Source: Chloroflexi bacterium GWB2_49_20
GTDB lineage: Bacteria > Chloroflexota > Anaerolineae > Anaerolineales > Villigracilaceae
NCBI GenBank assembly: GCA_001796335.1
Contig: MGMF01000014.1
Coordinates: 257,982 to 321,981 of the forward strand
Direction of reading: 5' to 3'
DNA: 64,000 bases
The translations under genes and the position numbers were made by a program. The stretch's first letter is position 1, and each line of letters starts with the position of its first letter. The notes below the pieces were generated by a model, which worked only from the letters and a program-made list of their open reading frames with translations, searched no databases and was not told where the DNA came from. This document shows positions 13,836 through 26,960 of the stretch, piece after piece.

Positions 13836-14477
13836 ATGAACCCTGATGAGATCCTCGCCCAAATCGCAGATGAAGTGTCTGTCTGCCAGAAGTGTAGTTT
13901 GCATCAATCCCGCAAAAAATCGGTTCCGGGGGTGGGTCCTGTCAATTCCGAGATCATGTTCATCGGGGAAGGTCCCGGGTTTCATGAAAACGAACAGGGG
14001 CTGCCATTTGTCGGGGCGGCTGGAAAATTCCTGGATGAACTCCTGGCTCAGGCCGGGCTGGCCCGGGCAGACGTCTGGATCGGGAATGTGGTCAAATGCC
14101 GGCCTCCCGAGAATCGCGATCCACTGCCAGATGAGCTAATTGCCTGTGATCAATACCTGGAGCGCCAGATCGCGGTCATCAATCCCAAGATCATTGTCAC
14201 CCTGGGGCGATACTCAATGGGCAAGTTTTTTCCAGATGCCAGGATCAGCGCAATTCATGGGCAAATGCGTAGATCGGGAGACCGGTTTATAATAGCCATG
14301 TTCCACCCGGCCGCGGCTTTGCACCAGGCCAAACTTAAGCCTACCATTCTGGCGGATTTTGCTCAATTGCCCGCATTGCTGGAAAAAGCCCGTACATTGT
14401 TGAGCGCTGCTGTTCCGGCCAGGCAGGTCGAACCGGATGAACCGCATGAAGATCCAAAACAGTTAAGTCTTTTCTAA
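13836..14477 (+). CDS. Family 4 uracil-DNA glycosylase (Fe-S)
   Basis: Removes uracil from DNA in base excision repair. 213 residues from ATG 13836, preceded by GGGAGG; the open frame further upstream runs into the hairpin repeat. Four cysteines fit the family 4 [4Fe-4S] pattern: C17, C20, C88 and C104. The uracil-pocket motif GEGPGFHENEQGLPFVGAAGKFLDELL (about 44-70) is standard, as is the second motif MFHPAAAL with its His. It is monocistronic or the first gene before the polysaccharide locus; the gap to the next gene is 24 bases. Confidence 0.93.
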   Translation: MNPDEILAQIADEVSVCQKCSLHQSRKKSVPGVGPVNSEIMFIGEGPGFHENEQGLPFVGAAGKFLDELLAQAGLARADVWIGNVVKCRPPENRDPLPDELIACDQYLERQIAVINPKIIVTLGRYSMGKFFPDARISAIHGQMRRSGDRFIIAMFHPAAALHQAKLKPTILADFAQLPALLEKARTLLSAAVPARQVEPDEPHEDPKQLSLF

Positions 14478-14501
14478 AACAAATACAAGGAGAGGAAAAT
14501 A

Positions 14502-15821
14502 ATGACAATCAAGGAAGAACTTATCGGTCGATTCAAGACCCGGGAAGCGCGAATCGGTGTGCTAGGTTTGGGATATGTGGGCCTGCCGCTGGCGGTGATC
14601 TTTGCCGAGGCCGGCTTTAATGTGCTGGGGATCGATCCAGATGTCCGTAAGGTGGAATCTGTAAATAAAGGCCACAGTTATATCCAGGATGTACCCACTG
14701 ACCAACTGGCGAAACTGGTTAAAAGCGGCAAGATCCAAGCCAGTGCAGATTTCTCGGGTCTAAAAGATATGGATGCTGTCAGCATCTGTGTACCCACTCC
14801 GCTGCGCAAAACCGGCGACCCGGATATGTCCTTCATACTTTCAGCCACCGAAGAGCTTGCCAACTACATGCATCCCGGCATGGTGGTGGTACTGGAATCA
14901 TCCACTTATCCGGGAACCACGCGCGAGATCCTGCTTCCCAAATTGGGCAGCGAAAAAGGACTGGTGGTTGGGGAAAATCTCTTCCTGGCATTTTCCCCCG
15001 AACGCGTAGACCCCGGCCGCGAAGATTGGACCACTTACAACACCCCCAAAGTCGTGGGAGGCATCACCCAGGATTGCTGTGATGTTGCCACGGCCTGGTA
15101 TGAGCAGGCCCTTAAGACGGTCTTCACTGTTTCAACGGCTGAGGCGGCTGAGATGGCCAAGCTGCTGGAGAACACTTTCCGCATGATCAACATTGGCCTG
15201 GTCAATGAACTGGCCATTATGTGCGAGCGCCTGGGTGTGGATGTTTGGGAGGTGATCGATGCAGCCGCCTCCAAACCCTTTGGATTCATGAAGTTCACCC
15301 CCGGCCCGGGATTGGGTGGTCACTGCATACCGATTGACCCGCTATATCTCTCCTGGAAGATGAAGTCATTTAACTACAATGCCCGTTTCATTGAATTGGC
15401 ATCCGAGATCAACACCAATATGCCGCGTTACACGGTCAGCCGGGTGATGGATGCTCTGAATGACCACGGCAAAGCCCTCAAAGGCTCAACCTGCCTGGTG
15501 CTGGGGGCTGCCTATAAACCCAATATCGATGATATCCGTGAATCCCCGGCCCTGGATGTAATCGGATTGCTAAAGAATAAAGGTGCCAAGGTTTCTTATC
15601 ATGACCCGTATATTCCCAGTCTGCTCACTCATGAGAATGAGCGCATGGAGAGCGTACCTGACCTGATGGCAGCGGTGCGTGAAGCGGATTGCGTCGTCAT
15701 CATTACAAATCATAAGGATTACGATTACCCGGCCATTCTCGAAGCTGCCAACCTGGTTTTCGACAGCCGCAATGCCCTGGGTAAGATGGGCAAGAACAAT
15801 CCCAAAGTGGCGAGATTGTAA
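14502..15821 (+). CDS. UDP-GlcNAc/UDP-hexose 6-dehydrogenase family protein (WbpA-like)
   Basis: NAD-dependent nucleotide-sugar dehydrogenase of 439 residues that oxidises C6 of a UDP-sugar to a uronic acid. The Rossmann motif is GVLGLGYVGLPLAVIF (19-34). SICVPTPLRKTGDPDMSFI and STYPGTTRE match the WbpA/TviB branch (UDP-N-acetylhexosamine) better than plain UDP-glucose dehydrogenases. The catalytic Cys lies in PGPGLGGHCIPIDPLYL, and the C-terminal domain has LGAAYKPNIDDIRESPA. AGGAGAGG precedes the ATG. It is the first gene of the locus and directly joins the epimerase (TAA followed by ATG), so the pair likely makes a UDP-uronic acid and its 4-epimer. Confidence 0.9.
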   Translation: MTIKEELIGRFKTREARIGVLGLGYVGLPLAVIFAEAGFNVLGIDPDVRKVESVNKGHSYIQDVPTDQLAKLVKSGKIQASADFSGLKDMDAVSICVPTPLRKTGDPDMSFILSATEELANYMHPGMVVVLESSTYPGTTREILLPKLGSEKGLVVGENLFLAFSPERVDPGREDWTTYNTPKVVGGITQDCCDVATAWYEQALKTVFTVSTAEAAEMAKLLENTFRMINIGLVNELAIMCERLGVDVWEVIDAAASKPFGFMKFTPGPGLGGHCIPIDPLYLSWKMKSFNYNARFIELASEINTNMPRYTVSRVMDALNDHGKALKGSTCLVLGAAYKPNIDDIRESPALDVIGLLKNKGAKVSYHDPYIPSLLTHENERMESVPDLMAAVREADCVVIITNHKDYDYPAILEAANLVFDSRNALGKMGKNNPKVARL

Positions 15822-16793
15822 ATGGCAAATTATCTGATTACCGGTGCAGCCGGTTTCATCGCTTCACGTGTCTCTGAAATGCTCCTGGAACAGGGCCATA
15901 CCGTCACGGGCATTGATAATATGAATAATGCCTATGATGTGCGCATGAAGGAATACCGGCTGAAGCGTCTTCAGGCCATGCCCGGTTTCAGCTTTCACAA
16001 ATTGGATATCTCCGAGCGCACCATCCTGGAACAATTTAGGTCCGCCAAATTTGAGGCGGTCATCAACCTGGCTGCCCGGGCGGGAGTGCGCGCCAGCACC
16101 CAGAATCCCTGGGTGTTCGTGGATACCAATGTGACCGGCTGCCTCAACATGCTCGAGCTATGCCGGCAAAATGATATCAAGAAATTCATCTTTGCTTCCA
16201 CGTCCAGCATTTATGGATCCAACCCGCCATACCCCACGCCTGAAGATGCAGATAGTGACCATCCTCTGCAGCCGTACGCCGCCAGCAAAAAAGGAGCCGA
16301 GGCTCTGGCACACAGCTATCATTTTCTATACAACCTGGATGTCACCATTTTGCGCTATTTTACCGTGTATGGCCCGGCCGGGCGTCCGGACCTGGCGCTT
16401 TTCCGCTTTACCCAGTGGATCAGTGAGGGGCGGCCGGTGCAGGTGTATGGATCTGGAGAACAATCGCGCGGTTTTACCTACCTGGATGATATTGCACGCG
16501 GAACCATCGCGGCGCTCAAACCGCTGGGTTATGAAGTCATCAACCTGGGCGGGCATGAGGTTATCAGCATCAATGCTCTGATCCGCATGCTCGAAACCAC
16601 CATAGGCAAGAAAGCCAGGGTTGAACATTATCCCTCCAACCTGGCGGATATGCTCTCAAGCTGGGCTGATGTGAGCAAAGCCAGGCATTTGTTGGGCTGG
16701 GAGCCGCAGGTCTCATTGCAGGAGGGGGTGCAGCGCCTGGTGGACTGGTACGATGCGGAACGTGCCTGGGTAAGTGAGGTTCATACCCCGTGA
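15822..16793 (+). CDS. NAD-dependent nucleotide-sugar epimerase (UDP-glucuronate 4-epimerase-like)
   Basis: Extended short-chain dehydrogenase of 323 residues. The Rossmann motif is TGAAGFIASRVSEML (7-21). AARAGVRASTQNPWVFVDTNVTG is typical of uronate 4-epimerases, and the catalytic Ser-Tyr-Lys set is SSIYG and YAASKKGAEAL. It starts at the base after the dehydrogenase stop. It probably epimerises the UDP-uronic acid made by that enzyme; WbpP-type UDP-GlcNAc epimerase activity is the alternative. The end overlaps the flippase gene by 4 bases. Confidence 0.85.
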   Translation: MANYLITGAAGFIASRVSEMLLEQGHTVTGIDNMNNAYDVRMKEYRLKRLQAMPGFSFHKLDISERTILEQFRSAKFEAVINLAARAGVRASTQNPWVFVDTNVTGCLNMLELCRQNDIKKFIFASTSSIYGSNPPYPTPEDADSDHPLQPYAASKKGAEALAHSYHFLYNLDVTILRYFTVYGPAGRPDLALFRFTQWISEGRPVQVYGSGEQSRGFTYLDDIARGTIAALKPLGYEVINLGGHEVISINALIRMLETTIGKKARVEHYPSNLADMLSSWADVSKARHLLGWEPQVSLQEGVQRLVDWYDAERAWVSEVHTP

Positions 16794-18154
16794 CCATCCT
16801 CCAAAAGATCAATTCTTTTTGGAAGGAAAACCCCATCCTGCGCAAGCTAGCCCGAAATTTTGGTTATCTTTTCAGCAGCAATATGATAAGCGCCGGGCTC
16901 AGCATGCTGCAGGGAATTTTCTCGGCGCGCATGCTGGGGGTTCCCGGATTTGGCACCCTGGGAACCATCACCATTTTTGTGACCGTGATCAACAAGATCA
17001 CCTCTTTCAGGATGGGGGAGTTGGTCATTAAGTATGTTGGTGAATTCAACGAAAATAATGACCAGCCGCGTGCGGCTGCCGTTTTTAAAGCTGCCGCCCT
17101 GACTGAACTTGTCGCTTCCTTGGCAGCCTTTGGATTGGTCTGGCTGCTGGCTCCCCTGGGAGCTCGTTACATTACAAAGGATGCCAGCCTGGCGCCCTGG
17201 TTTGTAGTGTATGGCTGCATCATCCTGGCAAACCTGATCGCAGAAAGTTCAACCGGCCTGCTGCAGCTATTCGATCGCTTCCGACGTATGGCAGGTTTGA
17301 ACGTTATCCAGAGTGTTGTCACCCTGGCGTTGATCATCCTGGCCTGGTGGCGGAACACCGGTTTGCTGGGGATACTGTTGGCATATCTATGCGGAAAGAT
17401 CATCAGTGCAGTAGGCTTGACCCTGGCTGCTTTGTTGGAGGCAACCCGCCGCTGGGGGAGGGATTGGTGGAAAGTTCCAACACGTTTGTTGATACCACAC
17501 GCCCGCCAGTTGGTAAAATTTGCTGTCAGCACCAACCTGAGCAGTTCGCTCAGCCTGATCAGCCGTGACAGTGGTATTTTATGGGTATCTTATTTCTCCT
17601 CCCCAACCCAGGCTGGATATTACAAGCTTGCCATGGCACTGGCAAATTACATCCAGTTGCCCATAGCCCCCATGCCGCAGGCTACTTATCCAGAGATGGC
17701 GCGTGCTGTGGCAAGGAAAAAGTGGGCTGATTTCCGTTATCTCATGCGCACTGGCACCCGTCTGGCAGGCGGATACTCGGTGCTGGTTGCACTCGGTCTT
17801 ATTTTCCTGGGGAAACCCCTCATTCAATCCCTGTACACTGCCGCCTTCCTGCCCACCTATGCCGGTTTGGTCATTATGCTGGTTGGCATTGTCTTTGGCA
17901 ACAGCTTGTATTGGTCACGCTCGGCTTTGCTCTCCCTGGGACTGGCCGATTACGCCACCAAGGTGAATTTTCTGGTAACCATTGTGAGCGTTGCCGGCCT
18001 GATCGCCCTGCTGCCGAGGTTTGGTTTTATTGGCAGTGCCCTGGTTTTATCCATCGGCAGCCTGATGGGTAACAGCCTGGTGGTGATTAAAACCCGTTCC
18101 GAGCTTAGCAGGCAGGAAAGCCTGTTCCCTACACCACAGGCGGATCCTGCCTGA
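16790..18154 (+). CDS. Wzx-type oligosaccharide flippase (MOP superfamily)
   Basis: Integral membrane protein of 454 residues with about 12-14 hydrophobic segments, starting at GTG 16790, which overlaps the epimerase stop. The opening NFGYLFSSNMISAGLSMLQGIFSARMLGVPGFGTLG is the Polysacc_synt/Wzx signature, with Gly-rich first helices and a short charged loop. Such proteins flip undecaprenyl-linked repeat units across the inner membrane. The next genes are glycosyltransferases and a large membrane protein, as in Wzx/Wzy-type loci. Confidence 0.88.
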   Translation: MTILQKINSFWKENPILRKLARNFGYLFSSNMISAGLSMLQGIFSARMLGVPGFGTLGTITIFVTVINKITSFRMGELVIKYVGEFNENNDQPRAAAVFKAAALTELVASLAAFGLVWLLAPLGARYITKDASLAPWFVVYGCIILANLIAESSTGLLQLFDRFRRMAGLNVIQSVVTLALIILAWWRNTGLLGILLAYLCGKIISAVGLTLAALLEATRRWGRDWWKVPTRLLIPHARQLVKFAVSTNLSSSLSLISRDSGILWVSYFSSPTQAGYYKLAMALANYIQLPIAPMPQATYPEMARAVARKKWADFRYLMRTGTRLAGGYSVLVALGLIFLGKPLIQSLYTAAFLPTYAGLVIMLVGIVFGNSLYWSRSALLSLGLADYATKVNFLVTIVSVAGLIALLPRFGFIGSALVLSIGSLMGNSLVVIKTRSELSRQESLFPTPQADPA

Positions 18155-19305
18155 TGGCTGAACCGTTGAAAATTGGCATGCTGGTGGATACCTACCTGCC
18201 GGTCATCGGGGGTGCAGAGATCCATGTTCTCGAACTCAGCCGGGCTTTGCAGGACTGCGGGTATGCACCTGTTGTTTGCACTGCCAGCCTCTCGGAAGGA
18301 GACCCGGTCAATGAAGAATTCCCGGTCACGCGTATTCCTGCCTTGCATTATTCAGGTTGGAGCACCTGGCTGCGCCTTCCGTTTGCCCTGCCTGCACTGG
18401 TGCGTTTCATCCGGCAGGTGGATGTCGTTCACTGCCATTACACCTTCTTCATGGCCATGCTGGGCACGCTGCTCGGAAAGTTGCTCGGCAAGCGAACCGC
18501 CGTGACTCTGCATGGGCTGGGCACCCTGGATTCATCGGTGGGCAGCTCGGCCATGATGCGCTTTTTCCGGTGGGTCTCCCTGCACTGGGCGGATGTGGTT
18601 TTAGCCACCAGCGACGAGATGCGCTCGGTTGCACTGCGTTTTGTGCCCGATGCGAAAATTGTGATTATTTCAAATGGCGTGGATACTTCCAGATTTATTC
18701 CAGCGCCCAAAACCGAATCGCAGGAATTCGTCATCCTGACCATGCGCCGCCTGGCGCCCAAGAACGGCGTTCAATACCTGGTGGAGGCAGCCCCGGCTGT
18801 GATAGCAGCCCTGCCGCAGGCCAGTTTTTGGGTGGCAGGGGAGGGTAAGCTGGAAGCGTACATCCGCCAGCGTGTGGCTGAACTGGGAGTGGAAGCAAAT
18901 TTCCGTTTTATTGGCATGGTTCCACATGCCCAAACCGCAGATTATTATCAGAAAGCGGACCTGGTCGTGTTTCCTTCCAGCGCCGAATCCACCAGCCTGG
19001 CTTGCCTGGAAGCCATGTCCATGGAGAAGGCCATCGTTGCCAGTAACCTGACAGCCTACCAGGATATGCTTGGTGACCAGGAGCGCGGCCTGTTGGTGAA
19101 ATTGTTCGACCGGGTTGATTCGGACTATAACGCGCCTTTGACCCTTCCGCCGGAGCGCATCCAGACCCTGGCACAAGCCATTATAAAATTAGCCAAAGAC
19201 CCGGCCCTGCGCAGGAAACTTGGCAGCCAGGCGCGCCGCTTTGTAGTTGAAGAATACGATTGGATGAGAATAGCTGAGCTGACTGCATGTGCATATCGAC
19301 AGTAA
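18154..19305 (+). CDS. Family 4 glycosyltransferase
   Basis: GT-B retaining glycosyltransferase of 383 residues, beginning in the last base of the flippase stop. The N-terminal domain shows GMLVDTYLPVIGGAEIHVLELSRAL. The C-terminal domain shows ILTMRRLAPKNGVQYLVEAAP and the donor-binding E-x7-E region VVFPSSAESTSLACLEAMSMEKAIVASNL. Cytoplasmic face of the membrane. Sugar and acceptor cannot be told. There are 43 bases to the next gene. Confidence 0.9.
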   Translation: MAEPLKIGMLVDTYLPVIGGAEIHVLELSRALQDCGYAPVVCTASLSEGDPVNEEFPVTRIPALHYSGWSTWLRLPFALPALVRFIRQVDVVHCHYTFFMAMLGTLLGKLLGKRTAVTLHGLGTLDSSVGSSAMMRFFRWVSLHWADVVLATSDEMRSVALRFVPDAKIVIISNGVDTSRFIPAPKTESQEFVILTMRRLAPKNGVQYLVEAAPAVIAALPQASFWVAGEGKLEAYIRQRVAELGVEANFRFIGMVPHAQTADYYQKADLVVFPSSAESTSLACLEAMSMEKAIVASNLTAYQDMLGDQERGLLVKLFDRVDSDYNAPLTLPPERIQTLAQAIIKLAKDPALRRKLGSQARRFVVEEYDWMRIAELTACAYRQ

Positions 19306-19348
19306 AATCCTTATAATACAGATGTCCTTTGCTTTGTGAGTATTTTGA

Positions 19349-20491
19349 ATGAAAATTAATTATATATCTGTTTCAGTCATCCCATCTGACCGTGCGAACA
19401 GCATCCAGGTCATGAAAGTATGCCAGGCAATTGCCCAGGCAGGTCAGCATGTCACTTTGTTGACACCAGCCATGCAACCGGAGACGCCTGCCTGGGAGTT
19501 GCTTGCCAGGCATTATGGGTTAAGAACGCAATTTGATATTCAATTTCTGCCACTTCAGAAAATCTGGAACCGGCATGATTTTTCCTGGAAAGCTGTGCTC
19601 AAAGCTCGCAGCCTGGGAGCTGACCTGATCTATGCCCGCTCGGTTACTCCGGCGGTGCTGGGATTGCTACTGAAGATCCCGGTCATCCTGGAAATGCACC
19701 AACTACCCAGCGGGACTTTTGGTCCGCTGTGGTACCGCCTGTTTCTGCTGCTTCCAGGCCAGAAGAGGCTTGTACCCATCACCATTGCATTAAAGCTGGC
19801 ATTGGAAAATAAATTCCAGCCTGTTTTGCCTGAAAGCCAGGTGTTGGTGGCGTCCAGCGGAGTTGACCTGGATAGATTCAATGATCTGCCCGATCCTGAG
19901 ACAGCCCGCTCCCTTTTGAAATTGCCTTCAGGCTGGACGGTTGTTTGCAGCGGTCATCTATATGCCGGCCGCGGCATGGAGCTTATCGCTGAACTGGCGG
20001 AACGCATGCCGGAGGTGAATTTCTTGTGGGTGGGGGGTACTTCACAAGATGTGAACACCTGGCGCACTCGTATCAGCGCGACAGGATTAAAGAATATGAA
20101 CCTGACCGGCTTTATTCCAAACCGCGAGCTGCCTCTCTACCAGGCTGCTGCCGATGCCCTGCTGATCCCCTACAACCGCCGCTTCACCAACTCGGGTGGT
20201 GAGAATATCTCAAACGTAAGCAGCCCGATGAAAATATTTGAATACATGGCTGCCGGACGGGTCATTCTCAGCAGTGACCTGCCTGTGCTGCGCGAGGTAT
20301 TGAATGAAGCCAATGCCATTTTATGCCCGCCGGAAGACGTGGAGGCCTGGGAGCAGGCCCTGCGCCAGCTTCAGGCAGACCCACACAAAGGCCAATTGCT
20401 GGCAAGCCAGGCCCGCCGGGATGTGGAAAGGTATTCCTGGGTTGAGAGATGCCGGTTGATCCTGACTGGTTTTATGGAAGGCGCACAATGA
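19349..20491 (+). CDS. Family 4 glycosyltransferase
   Basis: GT-B glycosyltransferase of 380 residues. The N-terminus, NYISVSVIPSDRANSIQVMKVCQAIAQAGQHVTLL, is the acceptor-side domain. VCSGHLYAGRGMELIAELAERMPEVNFLWVGG opens the donor domain, and SSPMKIFEYMAAGRVILSSDLPVLREVLNEANAILCPPEDVEAW is the E-x7-E region. It overlaps the next gene by 4 bases (ATGA), implying coupled translation. Confidence 0.9.
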   Translation: MKINYISVSVIPSDRANSIQVMKVCQAIAQAGQHVTLLTPAMQPETPAWELLARHYGLRTQFDIQFLPLQKIWNRHDFSWKAVLKARSLGADLIYARSVTPAVLGLLLKIPVILEMHQLPSGTFGPLWYRLFLLLPGQKRLVPITIALKLALENKFQPVLPESQVLVASSGVDLDRFNDLPDPETARSLLKLPSGWTVVCSGHLYAGRGMELIAELAERMPEVNFLWVGGTSQDVNTWRTRISATGLKNMNLTGFIPNRELPLYQAAADALLIPYNRRFTNSGGENISNVSSPMKIFEYMAAGRVILSSDLPVLREVLNEANAILCPPEDVEAWEQALRQLQADPHKGQLLASQARRDVERYSWVERCRLILTGFMEGAQ

Positions 20492-22062
20492 AACAAAACC
20501 GGAGGATGGATCTGGTTTGGTCAATTTTGGCTGGCATCGGCCTGGGGTTGGTGCTTGCCAGGCTGGATGGGCAGGGCAACGGGTGGCGCGGCTGGCTGGC
20601 TTTCAGCCTGTTATCCAGCCTGGGATGGATCATTCTCGTGGCAGCCTGGCGCTGGGCGGGTTCACAGCGCTGGCTGGGTTTGCTCCTGCTTCTGGCTTTC
20701 AGCCTGCGTCTTGGGATTGGGGTGAGTTTATCTTTCATCCTGCCGGAAAGCGGATATGTTACCGAAGTGCAGAAGGCGGGCTACAATTCGGTGGATGCCT
20801 ATAACCGGGATATGCAAGCCTGGGAGCTGGCAAGCTCAGATAGCCCCATCCTGGATGCGTTTGATAAAAGCTATGCCATTGACCAATATGGCGGGTTGGA
20901 AGCTTTGAGCGCCCTGGTTTACCGGTATTTGAGCCCGGATGCCCATCGACCCTGGCTGGTCATTCTTATGGCTGCCGTGGTAGCTGCGCTGGGGGTTGCT
21001 TTTTTCTGGAATGCAGTCCGCTTTGCATGGAATGAGAGGCTTGCCTGGCTGGCTGCCTGGATGTTTGCCCTCTACCCCGAAAGCCTGTGGCTGGGCAGTT
21101 CTCAAATGCGGGAGCCCTTCCTGATGACCTTTATTGGTGTGGTGTTGTGGGGCGCGGTGGCATGGCAGCTCGATGACGATCACAAAGGCTGGCTTTGGCT
21201 GGCTGCGGGACTGGCGGGCTTGCTATTTTTTTCGCCGGGTGTTGCCATATATTTGATTGTTATCCTGGCAGGCTGGATCTGGTTGAAAAAAAAGCATCTC
21301 AAAATCCCCTGGCGGGGAGTAGCGTTGGCTGCAGGGGTGTTTGGGCTCGGCTTGCTGTTGCTCTGGGTTGCCTTGAGGCGCGGCACGTTTGCGGAGGCGT
21401 CTTTCCTGGAAACCCTGACCGGTTGGTTCAAACTCTCAGTGAAATGGGATGTTTATCAACTGGAACGCGATTCCGGTACGATCCAGTATCTATTCAGAAA
21501 TGTTCTAAGTCCGAAGCTAAAACTTCCGTTCATCTTTGTTTACGGTCTGCTCCAACCTGTCTTGCCGGCAGCCATTTTTGACCCGTCCACCTGGATCTGG
21601 CAAACGGTCGGGATTTTGCGCAGCCTGGGTTGGTACCTGCTGCTTCCTCTGCTGGTTTTCAGCCTGATCACCATTTTGAAATCGTCAGTCGAAGATCAAA
21701 AATTTACCTGGCTGTGGTTTTTTGTCATCACCTGGCTTTGGATCTCGATCTCTTCTCTACGGGCAGGTGGAGACCAGTGGGACAATCCACGCTACCGCGT
21801 CATCTTCCTGATCTTCCAAGTGCTGCTGGCGGCAAAAGCATGGCTTTACTACCAGGAGTCACGCAACCCCTGGTTTACGCGTATTGTTTTAATCGAGCTG
21901 GTCTTTACGCTGTTGTTTGTTGATTGGTATGCCACCCGATTCTTCCCGTTCATTCCACGCTTTTCGTTTACAGTGATGGTGCTCCTGATCGTGTCCCTGG
22001 CGGCAATTATTGTGTTGGGCGGCTGGTTGCTGGACAGGCGCAAATTGAAACCAATAAAGTAG
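20488..22062 (+). CDS. Polytopic membrane protein, GT39-like (mannosyltransferase/polymerase-like)
   Basis: 524 residues from ATG 20488 with 10-12 hydrophobic segments. The arrangement resembles the GT-C families (GT39/ArnT-like): an early periplasmic loop with acidic residues (YVTEVQKAGYNSVDAYNRDMQAWELASS, about 90-117), then LAWLAAWMFALYPESLWLGSSQMREPFLMTF, where ALYPE and the MREP motif recall the catalytic side of such enzymes. In a Wzx locus it could also be the Wzy-like polymerase, which otherwise is not seen here. The C-terminus is lysine-rich and cytoplasmic. The gene ends the first operon block. Confidence 0.65.
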   Translation: MKQNRRMDLVWSILAGIGLGLVLARLDGQGNGWRGWLAFSLLSSLGWIILVAAWRWAGSQRWLGLLLLLAFSLRLGIGVSLSFILPESGYVTEVQKAGYNSVDAYNRDMQAWELASSDSPILDAFDKSYAIDQYGGLEALSALVYRYLSPDAHRPWLVILMAAVVAALGVAFFWNAVRFAWNERLAWLAAWMFALYPESLWLGSSQMREPFLMTFIGVVLWGAVAWQLDDDHKGWLWLAAGLAGLLFFSPGVAIYLIVILAGWIWLKKKHLKIPWRGVALAAGVFGLGLLLLWVALRRGTFAEASFLETLTGWFKLSVKWDVYQLERDSGTIQYLFRNVLSPKLKLPFIFVYGLLQPVLPAAIFDPSTWIWQTVGILRSLGWYLLLPLLVFSLITILKSSVEDQKFTWLWFFVITWLWISISSLRAGGDQWDNPRYRVIFLIFQVLLAAKAWLYYQESRNPWFTRIVLIELVFTLLFVDWYATRFFPFIPRFSFTVMVLLIVSLAAIIVLGGWLLDRRKLKPIK

Positions 22063-23371
<1,309 letters not shown>

Positions 23372-23501
23372 TCCTGGATCAAACATGCTCATTGGATGAC
23401 AACCGATCCGGACATTAAATCCCAAAACCCACCTGGCGGAGTTCTTGCATTCCTGGGGGCTAAACCGGCAGAAACCTGCCTTAGATCAGACCCTGTCACC
23501 C

Positions 23502-23547
23502 TTGACCCTTTCAAGGTTGCGGTTATAATTCAACAACTGAATTATGG
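23502..23547 (+). promoter_or_regulatory. Regulator promoter with palindromic operator, site 2, containing the start codon
   Basis: TTGACC (23502-23507) and TATAAT (23524-23529) are 16 bases apart. The palindrome TTATAATTCA / TGAATTATGG (23523-23547) overlaps both the -10 box and the ATG at 23544. Transcription would begin about 8 bases before the ATG, so there is no Shine-Dalgarno. The overlap strongly suggests autoregulation. Confidence 0.75.
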
Positions 23548-24015
23548 ATACTTCTTCTGATTTTACCCGTGAACTGGCCCTGCTCGAATCGATCGAGCAT
23601 GATCCGGATGTAACCCAGGCCAACCTGGCTGCGCAACTTGGTGTGGCGGTCGGTACCATCAACTGGCATATCAAGCGCCTGATTGAAAAAGGCTATGTCA
23701 AGATCAAACGCGCCGAGCGCAAGAAATTACGCTATATCATCACCCCCGAGGGAATTTCCATGCGTGCCCGCCTGACGGTCGATTTTGTTGAGCAGCAGTT
23801 CAACCTTTATCGCCGGACTCGTCAGCGAGTGAAAGAACAACTGGAAATGGTGCAGCAGGCTGGATATCGCTCCATCCGGCTGGTGGGCGAAGGCGATGTG
23901 GCGGATGTGTGCAAACTTACCTGCATGGAACAGGATATCGCCATTTCTGCGGATGGCAATGTGCCGGTTTTGGAAGTGATCGGATTGAAAGTGATCCTGC
24001 ACATGGAGGCTGAAT

Positions 24016-24026
<11 letters not shown>
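23544..24026 (+). CDS. EPS-associated winged-helix (MarR-type) transcriptional regulator
   Basis: 160 residues. The N-terminal winged helix is about 9-75: ESIEHDPDVTQANLAAQLGVAVGTINWHIKRLIEKGYVKIKR followed by a KLRYIITPEG wing. This matches the EPS-associated MarR-family regulators found in exopolysaccharide loci. A helical linker follows (about 76-110). The C-terminal segment, GYRSIRLVGEGDVADVCKLTCMEQDIAISADG, looks like the first beta-alpha-beta of a Rossmann fold with a G-x-G-x-V motif, so it may sense a nucleotide sugar or similar ligand. The promoter holds an operator that occurs three times in the locus. The end overlaps the next epimerase gene by 11 bases. Confidence 0.82.
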
Positions 24027-26092
<2,066 letters not shown>

Positions 26093-26093
<1 letters not shown>

Positions 26094-26947
26094 TGTCTGA
26101 AGTGGCACAACCCACCAAACCCGAAATGCCCCTGCTGGTGATCCGCCCCTCCAAAGGCTGGTCTGCCCTTAATCTGCGTGACCTGTGGGTGTACCGTGAG
26201 TTGATCTATTTTCTCACCTGGCGTGATATCAAGGTACGCTATAAACAGGCTGTTTTGGGAATTGCCTGGGCAATCTTACAGCCTTTGCTGACCATGGTAA
26301 TTTTCAGTGTCATCCTCGGAAAACTATTGGGTGTACCCACAGAAAAAGATATTCCTTATCCGGTATTCAGTTTTGTAGCTCTGCTTCCCTGGCAATTGTT
26401 TGCAAATGCCTTGCAGAAATCCAGTACCAGCCTGGTCGGAAATGCAAATCTATTGACCAAGATCTACTTTCCGCGTCTGGTCATCCCGCTCTCAGCAGTG
26501 GCAGCCGGGTTGGTGGACTTCATGATCTCATTTGTGGTCCTGTTTGGCTTGATGTGGTATTACCATATTCAACTCACCTGGAATATTCTGTGGCTGCCTT
26601 TGTTGATCCTGCTGGCGCTTCTGACCGCGCTTTCGATCGGGTTATGGTTGTCTGCCCTGAACGTCCAGTACCGGGATGTGCAGCAAATGATCCCGTTCAT
26701 CATCCAGGCCTGGTTTTATGCCTCACCGGTAGTCTACTCAGCCGGCATTATCCCATCTGCCAAATGGCAGCTTGTCTATGCTCTCAATCCAATGGCAGGA
26801 GTGATCCAGGGCTTTCGCTGGGCGCTGTTGGGTACTCAGCCTCCAACTGCCGCCCTGGCGGTTTCCAGCGCAGTGGTACTGGTTTTATTGGTGACGGGTG
26901 TGTATTTCTTCAAACGCATGGAACGCACTTTTGCGGATATTGTGTAG
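26093..26947 (+). CDS. ABC-2 type polysaccharide export permease (Wzm-like)
   Basis: Integral membrane half of a polysaccharide ABC exporter, 284 residues, six predicted membrane segments. The cytoplasmic N-terminus has LRDLWVYRELIYFLTWRDIKVRYKQAVLGIAWAILQPLLTMVIFSVILG, the hallmark of Wzm/TagG permeases. It overlaps the fcl stop and is followed after 13 bases by its ATPase. It exports a lipid-linked polymer across the inner membrane. Confidence 0.93.
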
Positions 26948-26960
26948 GTAAGGTTCTTTT

